Below are positions 51,069-60,298 of a stretch of DNA of 64,000 nt, piece by piece; position 1 is the first letter of the stretch; each line of letters begins with the position of its first letter. The position numbers and the translations under genes are program-made. This DNA comes from Larkinella rosea (GTDB lineage Bacteria; Bacteroidota; Bacteroidia; Cytophagales; Spirosomataceae): the NCBI RefSeq assembly GCF_003858635.1, contig NZ_RQJO01000007.1, positions 1,489,941-1,553,940 on the forward strand, written 5' to 3'. The notes beneath the pieces are model-generated. The model was not told the DNA's origin and ran no database searches. It saw nothing but the letters and a program-made list of their open reading frames with translations.

Positions 51069-51451
51069 TTGCTCACCTGGCGATCTGGACGCAGGACCTG
51101 GAACGGATGCGAACCTTTTACGAAACGTATTTTGGGGCAAAATCTTCCGCGATTTACCAGAATACTACCAAGCAATTTACGTCCTACTTCCTTTCCTTTG
51201 GCGAAGGCTGTCAACTGGAACTGATGCACCGACCTGACGTTCCATCCGATTCAGCCGATCCGTTTATTCAGCGAAGTGGTTTAATTCACTTTGCGGTTTC
51301 GGTCGGTAGTCACCGGCAAGTCGACGCGCTGACCAACCGGTTGAAAGCAGATGGTTACGAAATAGCGGATGGCCCCCGAACCACCGGCGACGGCTATTAC
51401 GAAAGTGTGGTTCTCGACCCGGAAAAAAACCGCATCGAAATCACAATTTGA
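51065..51451 (+). CDS. Glyoxalase/VOC-superfamily protein
   Basis: A 128-residue protein of the lactoylglutathione-lyase-like VOC group: MIAHLAIWTQDLERMRTFYE starts with a metal-ligand His, and GYYESVVLDPEKNRIEI ends with the ligand-type Glu. The second ligand pair (CQLELMHRPDV and LIHFAVSVGS) is also present. Translation is coupled to the MFS gene (4-base overlap). The pair may export and modify the same compound, which is inference. Confidence 0.88.
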   Translation: MIAHLAIWTQDLERMRTFYETYFGAKSSAIYQNTTKQFTSYFLSFGEGCQLELMHRPDVPSDSADPFIQRSGLIHFAVSVGSHRQVDALTNRLKADGYEIADGPRTTGDGYYESVVLDPEKNRIEITI

Positions 51452-51541
51452 TTAAAAAAAACAAAACAGAATGCGGGCATCGTGCGGTTTTTATTCCCTA
51501 ACTGCGCGGGCAGACCCGCCACTTATTCACTCATTTACAAC

Positions 51542-52216
51542 ATGAAAGCCGTACTATTTGATATGGATGGTGTGATTGTCGATACCAATCCCCACCACCG
51601 CATTGCCTGGCGTACCTATTTCGAGCAGAATGGAAAACCGCTCACGGACGCCGATTTTGTGCAGTATGTTTCGGGTAAACACAACAAGGACATTCTGACT
51701 CACCTGTTCCCGGACCGGAGTCTTTCCCCATCCGAAGCCCGGCAGTTGGCCGCCGAAAAAGAAGCGCTGTTTCGGGAATTGTACTTGCCGGAAATAAAAC
51801 CGGTCGCGGGGCTGACCGATTTCCTACAACTGCTCCACAAGTCCGGGATTCTGACCGCTGTCGCCACGTCGGCGCCGGTCGAAAACCTTGATTTTGTCAT
51901 GGATGCCTTAAACCTGCGTTCCTATTTCAACGTTTTGCTCGACGAAAGCAAGGTTTCCCATCCCAAACCGAATCCCGAAATTTATCAGAAAGGGATGCAG
52001 TTGCTGGGCGTTGAGCCGACTGAAAGTGTCATTTTTGAAGATTCGACCACGGGCATTCGGGCCGCCAAAGCGGCAGGCGCGTACGTGATCGGCGTATTGA
52101 CCACGGATTCGGCAGAAGAGTTGACCGGTGTCGGAGCCGACGAAGTAATTCGTGATTTTACGGAATTAACGCCCGACCGGTTTCGGTCCATTGTCAATCG
52201 TTCGGTCTCGGTTTAG
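51542..52216 (+). CDS. HAD-superfamily phosphatase/phosphoglucomutase-like
   Basis: A 224-residue HAD subfamily IA protein with motifs LFDMDGVIVD (nucleophile Asp), SVIFEDSTTGIRAAKAAGA and Lys in VSHPKPNPEIY; a four-helix cap lies between about 15 and 90. It resembles beta-phosphoglucomutase and sugar phosphatases. The ATG at 51542 is preferred to the in-frame start at 51482, which lacks family similarity. Its 3' end overlaps the convergent MOSC gene by 23 bases. Confidence 0.9.
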   Translation: MKAVLFDMDGVIVDTNPHHRIAWRTYFEQNGKPLTDADFVQYVSGKHNKDILTHLFPDRSLSPSEARQLAAEKEALFRELYLPEIKPVAGLTDFLQLLHKSGILTAVATSAPVENLDFVMDALNLRSYFNVLLDESKVSHPKPNPEIYQKGMQLLGVEPTESVIFEDSTTGIRAAKAAGAYVIGVLTTDSAEELTGVGADEVIRDFTELTPDRFRSIVNRSVSV

Positions 52217-52703
52217 CTGTCGATACAACCGTCACGGCATCGCTCAATCGAATTATTCCGCCCCGAATCACCCGCGCCGTGAGCCCACCGTGGCCGCGCA
52301 TGGCGTTGTAACCGCCCGGCCCGAGGTTCGTTTCCATGCGTGAACAGGGATGGCAAAGTCCGGTAATTTCCAGAATGACGGCTTCACCGATCTGAATCTG
52401 ATGGTCTTTTAACGCCAGCAGATTCAGACCGGATACAATTATATTTCTACGCAGTAAAACCGGGTCGATGAACGATCGCCCGGTTAAACCGGCCACCACG
52501 GGCAGGTGTTCCGCCTGCAGGAGTGTCACATGCCGGTTGCCGCTCCGACCGCTATAATGGTCGCCCACCATACCTTCTTTTTCTGACACCTCGACTTCTT
52601 CAACAATCGTCAACGGTTCTTTCCGAACGGGTCGAATTCCAATCCATTCGACCCGACCTGCACGCGGGAAGGTTTCCAATAATTTCTTCAACTGAACTTC
52701 CAT
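52194..52703 (-). CDS. MOSC-domain protein
   Basis: A 169-residue protein containing a MOSC domain, recognised from GMVGDHYSGRSGNRHVTLLQ, the central RRNIIVSGLNLLALKD and the conserved cysteine in TGLCHPCSRME. MOSC proteins handle sulfur for molybdenum cofactor or reduce N-hydroxylated compounds. No molybdenum genes are near. It converges on the HAD gene, overlapping by 23 bases. Confidence 0.9.
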   Translation of the reverse strand: MEVQLKKLLETFPRAGRVEWIGIRPVRKEPLTIVEEVEVSEKEGMVGDHYSGRSGNRHVTLLQAEHLPVVAGLTGRSFIDPVLLRRNIIVSGLNLLALKDHQIQIGEAVILEITGLCHPCSRMETNLGPGGYNAMRGHGGLTARVIRGGIIRLSDAVTVVSTAKPRPND

Positions 52704-53035
52704 TGATCACCCATTTAGCAGTATTGAAGATACCGGTATCAGCCTAAAAACGAAAATAAAAGTATTCACATTCTCCTTTTCCAGTACGTTAGATACGTCA
52801 TAAGTCCGACGTATTTTTTGTACAATTCAGATACAATAATCTTAATTCCTGCATTTATTAGATTTTACAATTTTCCCAAAACAGCTTTAAATATTTAGTG
52901 ATATTATTCTAAATAACTTAGATTTTTAAAAATTATGTTTTAATCTGAATTTAATATTCCAGAAAAATCATTTATTTTGAAATAATCAGTTTGTTTTGAT
53001 ACCTAACCTATTTTTCACATTCCATCTCTAATTTT
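52704..53035. other. AT-rich leader region of the SusC gene
   Basis: Non-coding and markedly AT-rich over about 330 bases, with several TATTTT-type stretches but no -7/-33 pair I would defend. It should hold the promoter of the SusC operon; a long leader is common for SusC genes. No anti-sigma/ECF genes are beside it. Confidence 0.5.
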
Positions 53036-56000
53036 ATGATTAAATGTGTACGATTCACGTTATTTCTACTCCTGTTACCTTTTCTAAGCCAGGCTCAGCA
53101 GAAAGCCGTACGGGGTAAAGTAATCACCGCCGAAGAACGGACGGTTTTACCCGGAGTAACCGTTTCAGTGAAGGGTAACCAGCAGGTCGGAACCGTCTCC
53201 GGCGCACAGGGCGAGTACCAAATCAATGTCCCGGCGGGAGCCACCACGCTCGTCTTCTCCTCCATTGGCTTCCAGACGCAGGAAGTAACCATCGGTTCCC
53301 AAACGACTATCGACATCGCATTGGCCGCCGACACGAAGCAATTGACGGAGGTTGTTGTAACCGCCGTCGGCATAGCGCGGGAGAAAAAAGCGCTCGGTTA
53401 TTCAGTCAGTACCATCAACAGCAGCCGGATTGCCCAGATTTCGGAACCCGACCCGCTCCGTTCGCTGTCGGGCAAAGTAGCTGGTGTCAATGTGCAGGGA
53501 TCGGGCGGAGCCGCCGGGGGATCGACCAACATCACGATTCGCGGCAATTCGTCACTTTCGAACAACAACCAGCCGCTTTTCGTGGTCGACGGCGTCCCGT
53601 TCGACAACTCCTCATTTCTGACTGACGGCGGGCAACAGGGCGGGGCGAGTTTTACCAACCGTGCCTTTGACCTCGATCCGAACAACATCGAGTCCATGAC
53701 GGTGTTGAAAGGGGCGGCTGCGGCTGCGCTATACGGTTCGCGGGCGGCTAATGGGGCCATTATTGTTACGACGAAAAACAACCGGAAGAAGTCGAAAAAG
53801 GGGCTGGAGATTACGTACAACACCTCCTATTCGTACGAAAAACTCGCCAGAGCGCCTGAATACCAGACGACCTACGGCCAGGGCACGGAGTGGGATACGC
53901 GTTACGGCGTTTTCGGAACCTGGGGAGCGCCTTACTCCCAGATCGACTCGATCTTCCATCCGCTTGGCGTTCGGTTGCCGACGGTTTTCCCGGAACTGGC
54001 GAACAAAAAAGTGAAATACGAACCGTTTGGGCAGCAGAACTACGAGAATTTCTACGAGCCTGGTTTTGTGTATGAAAATGCCTTCAGTGTTTCGGGAGGA
54101 AACGAAAAAGCGAGTCTGACCGCCGGTTTTTCCAGAACCGCTAACAAAGGGATCGTTCCGTACAACAAAATCAACCGGACCAGTTTCAACATCGGCGGGA
54201 ATGCGCAGCTGGACAACGGTTTTTACCTCAATGGCTCACTGACGTACGTCAACATCGACCAGACCTCACCTCAGCTTACATCGAGCATCGGGAACGGCCC
54301 CTCGGCCATCGAGATTCTGCCATGGACGCCCAACAGTTACGACCTGACGAACTACCCGAATACCAACCCGTTAACGGGCGGCAGTGTGTATGACCGCGTG
54401 GGAATCGACAACCCCTACTGGTCGGTGGTCAACAGCCCGGTGACGAGCAAAGTGGATCGCTATTACGGAAAATTTACGCTCGGTTACGATCCGTTTTCGT
54501 GGCTGAACATTCAATACACCGCCGGTTTTAATGCGTATACCGACCGCCGTCGGAGCGTGAATGGAAAAAACGGCGAAATCTATCCGAACGGGAACATCAC
54601 CGATGATAACATTTACCGTCAGGAATTGGACGGCAACCTGCTCATCACGGCCACGCGGGATTTTGGGCCGGATTTCAGTTTGCGAGCCATTGTTGGTAAT
54701 AACGTCAACCAACGGCTTACTGACCGCCAACTGGTGTTTGGCGATGGCATTATCGTGCCGGGAATCAACGACTTAGACAATACGCGCATTCAGCAAACGT
54801 TTGGTGGAAACCTGATCAAACAGCGGTTTATGGCGTTCTTCGGCGATTTCCAGTTGTCGTACCGCAACTACGCATTTTTGAACGTGGTGGCCCGCAATGA
54901 CATTTCGTCGACACTGCCGAAAGGAAACCGCAGTTATTTCTATCCGGGGGTCAACGGCTCGTTTGTCTTTACGGAAGTCCTGAAAACCAACCCGGCGGTT
55001 TTGTCATTCGGGAAAATTCGCCTGGGCTACGCGGTGGTCGGGAACGAAGCCAGTCCGTACCAGACCCAGACGGTTTATAACATCAATCCGTCCTTCACGC
55101 ACCCCGGCCCGGTCGATATTCTGGCCCCTTTCAATGGCATCAACCTGATGACGTACAGCAATCGACTCGGCAGCGCGACGCTGAAACCGGAGTTTATCCG
55201 GGAATTTGAAGCGGGTACCGAACTTCGTTTCCTGAAAGACCGCATCGGAATCGACCTGACGTATTACCGCAAAATCAGTACATCGCAGATTTTCACGGTC
55301 GATGTGGCGCCTTCGTCGGGTTACCTGACGCGGGTGGTCAATCTGGGGAAAGTGAAAAACGAAGGGATCGAACTCGGCCTGGACCTCACGCCCATCAAGC
55401 TGAACAACGGGTTTAAATGGAACATCTATACGGCTTTTACGCGGAACCGGAACCTGGTGCTGGATCTGGGTGGCGCAACCGAACTCTTTTACAGTCAGGC
55501 GAATGCGACCAACACCATCGGTAGCATGCACATCGTGGGTCAGCCCTACGGTTTGATTCGCGGAAGCTATTACCTGCGCGACGACGAAGGAAATCTGCTG
55601 ATCAACCCAGCCACCGGAAAAGCCATTCTGGCGGATCGGCAGGGACCGGTTGGTAATCCGAATCCGAAGTTTACGATGGGCGTCACCAACACGTTCACGT
55701 ATAAAGGTGTCACGCTCAGTGCGTTGTTCGACTGGAAACAGGGAGGTGATTTGCTGTCGGTTTCGGTGGCTGAGATGTTGAGTCGCGGCATCACACGCGA
55801 CAACGAAGACCGTAACAAAGTTCTTGTTCCCGTGGGTGTTCTGGGCGATCCGAATACCAAAATGCCCATTCTGACAGCCGACGGTAAGAAGCAGCCCAAC
55901 AACATTCCGATTTCGGTGAATGAGTACTATTTCGGAACGGGTGCATTCAGCGGAAGTCAGGGAACTGCCGACGAGTTCCGGGTTTTCGATGCGACGGTTT

Positions 56001-56245
56001 TCCGACTGCGTGAAGTGTCGCTGGCCTACCAGATTCCGGCGGGTTGGCTGGCTAAAACCCCCTTCGGTTCGGCTTCAATTTCGCTGAGCGGCCGAAATCT
56101 GTGGTATAAAGCGCCCAACTTCCCGAAATACATGAACTTCGATCCGGAAGTGAACTCGCTTGGTGCGGGAAATGCACAGGGCTTCGAGCTGGTTGCCATT
56201 CCGACCACCAAACGCTACGGCGTCAACCTGCGGTTTACGTTCTGA
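53036..56245 (+). CDS. SusC-like TonB-dependent outer-membrane transporter
   Basis: A 1069-residue protein with signal peptide (cleaved near SQAQ21), a carboxypeptidase-D-like extra domain (GKVITAEERTVLPGVTVSVK, about 26-110), plug domain (PLFVVDGVPFDNSSF) and a 22-strand barrel ending in Phe. The SusC signature TEVVVTAVGIAREKKALGYS is present. It imports, with its SusD partner, a large nutrient using TonB energy. The downstream M20 enzyme hints at an amide or peptide rather than starch as substrate. First gene of the locus 53036-60177. Confidence 0.95.
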   Translation: MIKCVRFTLFLLLLPFLSQAQQKAVRGKVITAEERTVLPGVTVSVKGNQQVGTVSGAQGEYQINVPAGATTLVFSSIGFQTQEVTIGSQTTIDIALAADTKQLTEVVVTAVGIAREKKALGYSVSTINSSRIAQISEPDPLRSLSGKVAGVNVQGSGGAAGGSTNITIRGNSSLSNNNQPLFVVDGVPFDNSSFLTDGGQQGGASFTNRAFDLDPNNIESMTVLKGAAAAALYGSRAANGAIIVTTKNNRKKSKKGLEITYNTSYSYEKLARAPEYQTTYGQGTEWDTRYGVFGTWGAPYSQIDSIFHPLGVRLPTVFPELANKKVKYEPFGQQNYENFYEPGFVYENAFSVSGGNEKASLTAGFSRTANKGIVPYNKINRTSFNIGGNAQLDNGFYLNGSLTYVNIDQTSPQLTSSIGNGPSAIEILPWTPNSYDLTNYPNTNPLTGGSVYDRVGIDNPYWSVVNSPVTSKVDRYYGKFTLGYDPFSWLNIQYTAGFNAYTDRRRSVNGKNGEIYPNGNITDDNIYRQELDGNLLITATRDFGPDFSLRAIVGNNVNQRLTDRQLVFGDGIIVPGINDLDNTRIQQTFGGNLIKQRFMAFFGDFQLSYRNYAFLNVVARNDISSTLPKGNRSYFYPGVNGSFVFTEVLKTNPAVLSFGKIRLGYAVVGNEASPYQTQTVYNINPSFTHPGPVDILAPFNGINLMTYSNRLGSATLKPEFIREFEAGTELRFLKDRIGIDLTYYRKISTSQIFTVDVAPSSGYLTRVVNLGKVKNEGIELGLDLTPIKLNNGFKWNIYTAFTRNRNLVLDLGGATELFYSQANATNTIGSMHIVGQPYGLIRGSYYLRDDEGNLLINPATGKAILADRQGPVGNPNPKFTMGVTNTFTYKGVTLSALFDWKQGGDLLSVSVAEMLSRGITRDNEDRNKVLVPVGVLGDPNTKMPILTADGKKQPNNIPISVNEYYFGTGAFSGSQGTADEFRVFDATVFRLREVSLAYQIPAGWLAKTPFGSASISLSGRNLWYKAPNFPKYMNFDPEVNSLGAGNAQGFELVAIPTTKRYGVNLRFTF

Positions 56246-56280
56246 TCCGAAATTTTCCTTCAACATTTACGACATTCACG

Positions 56281-57867
56281 ATGAAAAATAGATTTAAACT
56301 GATCATCGGCATCTTCCTGACGCTCACGTTCAGCAGTTGCAACGATTTTCTGGACATCAACGTCGATCCGAATACGCCCGCTCAACCGGTTCTGGATCTG
56401 CTGCTTCCGGCCACGCAGGTTTCCATTGGGGTTCACATCGGCGGAGGAGCAACCAACCGGATTGCGACGGTCATCATGCAACATGCCACGCAAAACGGCC
56501 CCAGCCGCTTCGAATTGACGGGTTCCACCTTCCAGACACCCTGGAACGGCATCTATTCGGAAGCGCTGAACGACCTTGAAATCATCATCCGGGAAGGGTC
56601 GGCAAAAAATCAGTGGGGGTATGTGGGCATTGCCAAGCTCGAAAAAGCGTACGTCTACAGCGTTCTGGTCGATCTTTGGGGCGATGTACCGTTTTCGGAT
56701 GCATCGAAGGGCGACGGAAATTTGAGTCCGAAATTCGACAAAGGTGCCGATATTTATAAGGCGGTTTTTTCGATGATCGACGAGGCCATTACCGACCTGA
56801 ACAAGACGCCTTACGTTTCTCCGGGTAATGCCGACTTGTTTTACAAGGGCGACCGCCTAAGCTGGATTCGGGCCGCCAATAGCCTGAAATTGAAGCTATT
56901 GAATCAGATTCGATTGGTTCCGGCCGAACAGGCGCGGGTAAAACAGGAAATCAATGCACTGATCGCCGGTGGCCAGTTGATTTTGACGAATGCGCAGGAT
57001 TTCACGTTCAAATTCGGAACAACCGAAACGCCCCAAAACCGCCACCCGATTCACATCAGCGACTACCGCGCCACGAAGGATTTCTGGATGGATCAGGGGT
57101 TTATGGAGCGGCTCTACAACACCGACGACCCGCGTCTGCGCTATTACGTTTACCGGCAGACTAATAACGCCGGGGTGAATTTTACCCGAACCAGCAACGG
57201 GTACGGCGGTCGATATACTGGCGACCCCACCGGCGCTCCCGCCGACAATGCCGTTCGGGCAACCTTCGGCATTTATCCGTACGGCGGTTTATACGACAAC
57301 AATACGATCAGCGGGTTGCCAGCCACAAATGTTTTCCTGACGAATACCGGTGTCAACAATCCGGCGAATTTCCGGGTCGTGACGACCTCCGACGGTTCGG
57401 GAGCCGGCATTTTTCCGATCGTAACGGCATCGATGGTCAATTTTATTCTGGCCGAAGCCGCCCTGACGCTTGGAACGACGGGCGATGCCAAAGAATATTT
57501 CAGAAACGGGATTACGCTGAATCTCAACGGCATCAACAGTTTTGTGCAGGCACCGGGCAATTCGGGAACGGTGATGGCGGCAACGACCGTGACCAATTTC
57601 GTCAATGATCGGGTGAAAAAATACGAAGACGCCAATGCGGCCGGAAAACTGACAGCGGTGATGACCGAAAAATACATTTCCCTGTACGGCAACGGCATCG
57701 AATCGTATAACGACTACCGCCGGACGGGCATCCCGACCCTGATGGCGCCGATTTCACCCCTGAATCCGTTCCCGTTGCGGTTTACGTATTCTCAACGCGA
57801 GCTGAATACCAACACGGCGGCTCCGGCACAAAACAATTTCGTCACCCCGGTTTTCTGGGATTTGTAA
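56281..57867 (+). CDS. SusD-like surface lipoprotein
   Basis: A 528-residue lipoprotein: lipobox FSSC with Cys20, so it is anchored to the outer membrane, followed by a SusD/RagB fold (DFLDINVDPNTPAQPVLD at the start; RLSWIRAANSLKLKLLNQIR and NFILAEAALTL as TPR-like helices). It forms the lid of the SusC channel. It is 35 bp after the SusC stop in the same operon. Confidence 0.94.
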   Translation: MKNRFKLIIGIFLTLTFSSCNDFLDINVDPNTPAQPVLDLLLPATQVSIGVHIGGGATNRIATVIMQHATQNGPSRFELTGSTFQTPWNGIYSEALNDLEIIIREGSAKNQWGYVGIAKLEKAYVYSVLVDLWGDVPFSDASKGDGNLSPKFDKGADIYKAVFSMIDEAITDLNKTPYVSPGNADLFYKGDRLSWIRAANSLKLKLLNQIRLVPAEQARVKQEINALIAGGQLILTNAQDFTFKFGTTETPQNRHPIHISDYRATKDFWMDQGFMERLYNTDDPRLRYYVYRQTNNAGVNFTRTSNGYGGRYTGDPTGAPADNAVRATFGIYPYGGLYDNNTISGLPATNVFLTNTGVNNPANFRVVTTSDGSGAGIFPIVTASMVNFILAEAALTLGTTGDAKEYFRNGITLNLNGINSFVQAPGNSGTVMAATTVTNFVNDRVKKYEDANAAGKLTAVMTEKYISLYGNGIESYNDYRRTGIPTLMAPISPLNPFPLRFTYSQRELNTNTAAPAQNNFVTPVFWDL

Positions 57868-57870
57868 GAC

Positions 57871-58002
57871 TGTTTTCGGTATTCAGTTTACGGTTTACAG
57901 TGGCTGACGCATTCAATGAGCCAGTGCCTAAGCTTTGGTATGTATTAATTCTTTAGTCAAGAATGCGTTAGCCACCGTAACCGAATACGGAAACCACAAA
58001 CC
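57871..58002. repeat. Imperfect hairpin, second family, copy 2
   Basis: Arms of about 40 bases: left TTTTCGGTATTCAGTTTACG with GTGGCTGACGCATTC, right its imperfect complement (GAATGCGTTAGCCACCGTAA). It shares the left-arm words with the repeat at 36077. Lies in the middle of the SusCD operon. Confidence 0.8.
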
Positions 58003-58019
58003 ATAAATTTTTTGAAGAC

Positions 58020-58634
58020 ATGAAATCACTCGTTTATATAACCTTATTGTTGACCGCGATGGTCATTTCGGACGCTTGCCAGACCAAGGATCCAATTCCG
58101 CTGGCACCGGCCGGGGCGGTTGCAGTCGCCAAAGTCAATGCGGCCAAAGCCTATTTCGATGTTACCAACCTGGCAACCACCGAGTTTGAGTTTCAGTTGA
58201 GTGGCGAAGATTTTGGGCAAGGTGTCGGCGTCAAGGCCATCGAGGTTTGGGTGGGTCTTAACAGCCCCAAAATTGCGCTGGCGGCTTCGATGACGGCTTG
58301 CGGCAATGGCGTGGGCTGTCTCTATCCGAGCGGTGCCCTGGGGCCATTGCCCAGTCGTCTGGTCGCGACCGATAAACTGTGGAAAACGTTTTCGACATTG
58401 CCCGCAACAGTCTCCATCAAAGCCAGCGAAGCCGCAGCAGCCGTAGGTGTGGCGACAACCAGTTTGTTGCTGAACGACACGTTTCAGTTGAAATTTGTCG
58501 TCCAAACCAACGACGGTCGGCGGTTCGATGCCTTCCACGACGGAATTTGTGACGAAACCCGCGGCCAGGTGGGTGATTGCCGGCTGGTGATCCGGGTGGA
58601 TAATAAGAAAGCATTGTACCAACCTTTAAAATAG
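58020..58634 (+). CDS. Small lipoprotein of the SusCD locus
   Basis: A 204-residue protein with a hydrophobic leader ending at Cys20 (VISDACQTK), probably a lipoprotein although Asp at -2 is not typical. The body is beta-rich (FDVTNLATTEFEFQLSGEDF) and resembles small surface proteins encoded after SusD genes; no named family recognised. By position it should help bind the locus substrate. Internal cysteines (ACGNGVGC and a later ICDE/DCR) might form disulfides. Confidence 0.75.
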   Translation: MKSLVYITLLLTAMVISDACQTKDPIPLAPAGAVAVAKVNAAKAYFDVTNLATTEFEFQLSGEDFGQGVGVKAIEVWVGLNSPKIALAASMTACGNGVGCLYPSGALGPLPSRLVATDKLWKTFSTLPATVSIKASEAAAAVGVATTSLLLNDTFQLKFVVQTNDGRRFDAFHDGICDETRGQVGDCRLVIRVDNKKALYQPLK

Positions 58635-58713
58635 ATTACTATCTTCATCAGCGAAATGGCCGTGCCGGGTAAAACCGGTACGGCCTCTACAAACCGGTTT
58701 TTAACTCCTGCGT

Positions 58714-60177
58714 ATGCGAAAAATGACACTTCATCAACTTACCTTTCTGGCCGTTGGTTTGCTCTCAATCCAACTCCGGGCGCAACCGACGTTGACAAAA
58801 GAACAGCAGGAGGTTTTGTCGGGACTGGATGGTAAATCAAGCCATTACGGGACACTTTCCAAACAGATCTGGGACTGGGCCGAGGTGGGGTATCAGGAAG
58901 AAAAAAGCTCGGCGTTGCTGCAGCAGGAATTGACCAAAGAAGGTTTTTCAGTGAAAGCCGGAGTGGCTGGTATTCCAACGGCGTTCGTCGCAACGTTCGG
59001 CAGTGGAAAACCGGTCATTGGCATTCTCGCCGAATACGATGCCCTGCCGGGAATTACGCAGGATGCAACCCCCGAACGCAAACCGATCGATTCGAAAAAA
59101 GCCGGACATGCCTGCGGGCACAATCTATTCGGCCCGGGTTCGGTGGCATCGGCCATTGCGGTTAAAAACTGGTTACAGAAAACCGGTAAAACCGGCACCA
59201 TTCAACTGTACGGAACTCCGGCGGAAGAAGGCGGTTCGGGAAAAGTGTACATGGTTCGGGAAGGCATGTTCACCAACACGGATGTGGTTTTACACTGGCA
59301 CCCCGCCGACCGGAACGGTGCTGACCCCTCGACCTCGTTGGCCAATATAACCGCTAAATTCCGGTTTCGGGGCATTGCCGCCCACGCGGCTGCTTCTCCC
59401 GAGCGCGGACGTTCGGCCCTCGACGGTGTGGAGTCGATGAATTACATGATCAACATGATGCGTGAACACATTCCGTCGGACACACGGATTCATTACGTGA
59501 TCACGAAAGGTGGGGAAGCGCCAAACGTGGTTCCCGATTTTGCGGAAGTGTATTATTACGTTCGTCACAAAAACCGCACGATTTTGCAGGACGTCTGGAA
59601 GCGGATGGTGAAAGCCGCCGAAGGGGCTGGTTTGGGAACGGAAACGAAAATGGAATACGAAATCATCGGTGGAGTTTACAACCTCCTGCCGGTCGAATCG
59701 CTTTCCAAATTGATGCACAAAAACCTGAGTCTGGTGGGAGGAGTCACTTACTCGCCAGAGGAAACCAAATTTGCCGAAAAAATGGGCGAATCCTTCGGAG
59801 CCTCGTTCGGTTCGATTCGAAAACCGGTTGAAGCCGCCACGGTTTCGCCGTTCTCGAACAACGACCTGCTGAGCAGTGCCTCGACGGACGTGGGCGACGT
59901 GAGCTGGGTGGTTCCGACAGTCGGTTTATCAGCGGCCACCTGGGTACCGGGAACAGCCGCTCATAGCTGGCAAGCTGTGGCATCGAGCGGCACGAGCATC
60001 GGCGTCAAAGGCATGATGGTAGCTGCCAAATCCCTGACCTTCACGGCCATCGATCTCTTCAAAGATCCTGCCCTGATTCAAAAAGCGAAATCCGACTGGC
60101 AACAGGCCCGTGGAGCGGGTTTTCAATACGAAGCCCTGCTTGGAAACCGGAAACCGGCGCTGGATTACCGGAAGTGA
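58714..60177 (+). CDS. Secreted M20-family amidohydrolase (AbgB-like)
   Basis: A 487-residue metallopeptidase-family protein with signal peptide (cleaved near RAQ24). The M20 motifs are in place: GILAEYDALPG, GHACGHNLFG (zinc ligands), GTPAEEGGSGK and HWHPADRNGADP. It most resembles AbgB-type amidohydrolases that cleave p-aminobenzoyl-glutamate or similar N-acyl amino acids. It closes the SusC-SusD-lipoprotein operon and so indicates that the imported substrate contains an amide bond. A hairpin repeat begins directly after its stop. Confidence 0.92.
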   Translation: MRKMTLHQLTFLAVGLLSIQLRAQPTLTKEQQEVLSGLDGKSSHYGTLSKQIWDWAEVGYQEEKSSALLQQELTKEGFSVKAGVAGIPTAFVATFGSGKPVIGILAEYDALPGITQDATPERKPIDSKKAGHACGHNLFGPGSVASAIAVKNWLQKTGKTGTIQLYGTPAEEGGSGKVYMVREGMFTNTDVVLHWHPADRNGADPSTSLANITAKFRFRGIAAHAAASPERGRSALDGVESMNYMINMMREHIPSDTRIHYVITKGGEAPNVVPDFAEVYYYVRHKNRTILQDVWKRMVKAAEGAGLGTETKMEYEIIGGVYNLLPVESLSKLMHKNLSLVGGVTYSPEETKFAEKMGESFGASFGSIRKPVEAATVSPFSNNDLLSSASTDVGDVSWVVPTVGLSAATWVPGTAAHSWQAVASSGTSIGVKGMMVAAKSLTFTAIDLFKDPALIQKAKSDWQQARGAGFQYEALLGNRKPALDYRK

Positions 60178-60298
60178 GTAGTTTTAGAGAGTTGTTTCGC
60201 GGAGTTGAGCGGAGGAAAAGGGAGTTACACAGAGATATTTTTCTCTGCTTATCTCTTATAACTCCGCTCAACTCCGCGAAACAACTCTCTAAAACTAC
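60178..60298. repeat. Long hairpin, GCGGAG family, copy 3
   Basis: Outer arms are exact over at least 37 bases (GTAGTTTTAGAGAGTTGTTT then CGCGGAGTTGAGCGGAG) and enclose a shorter imperfect inner stem. It starts right after the stop of the M20 gene and its right arm contains the TAG stop of the convergent tannase-family gene, so it separates two convergent genes. Confidence 0.92.
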
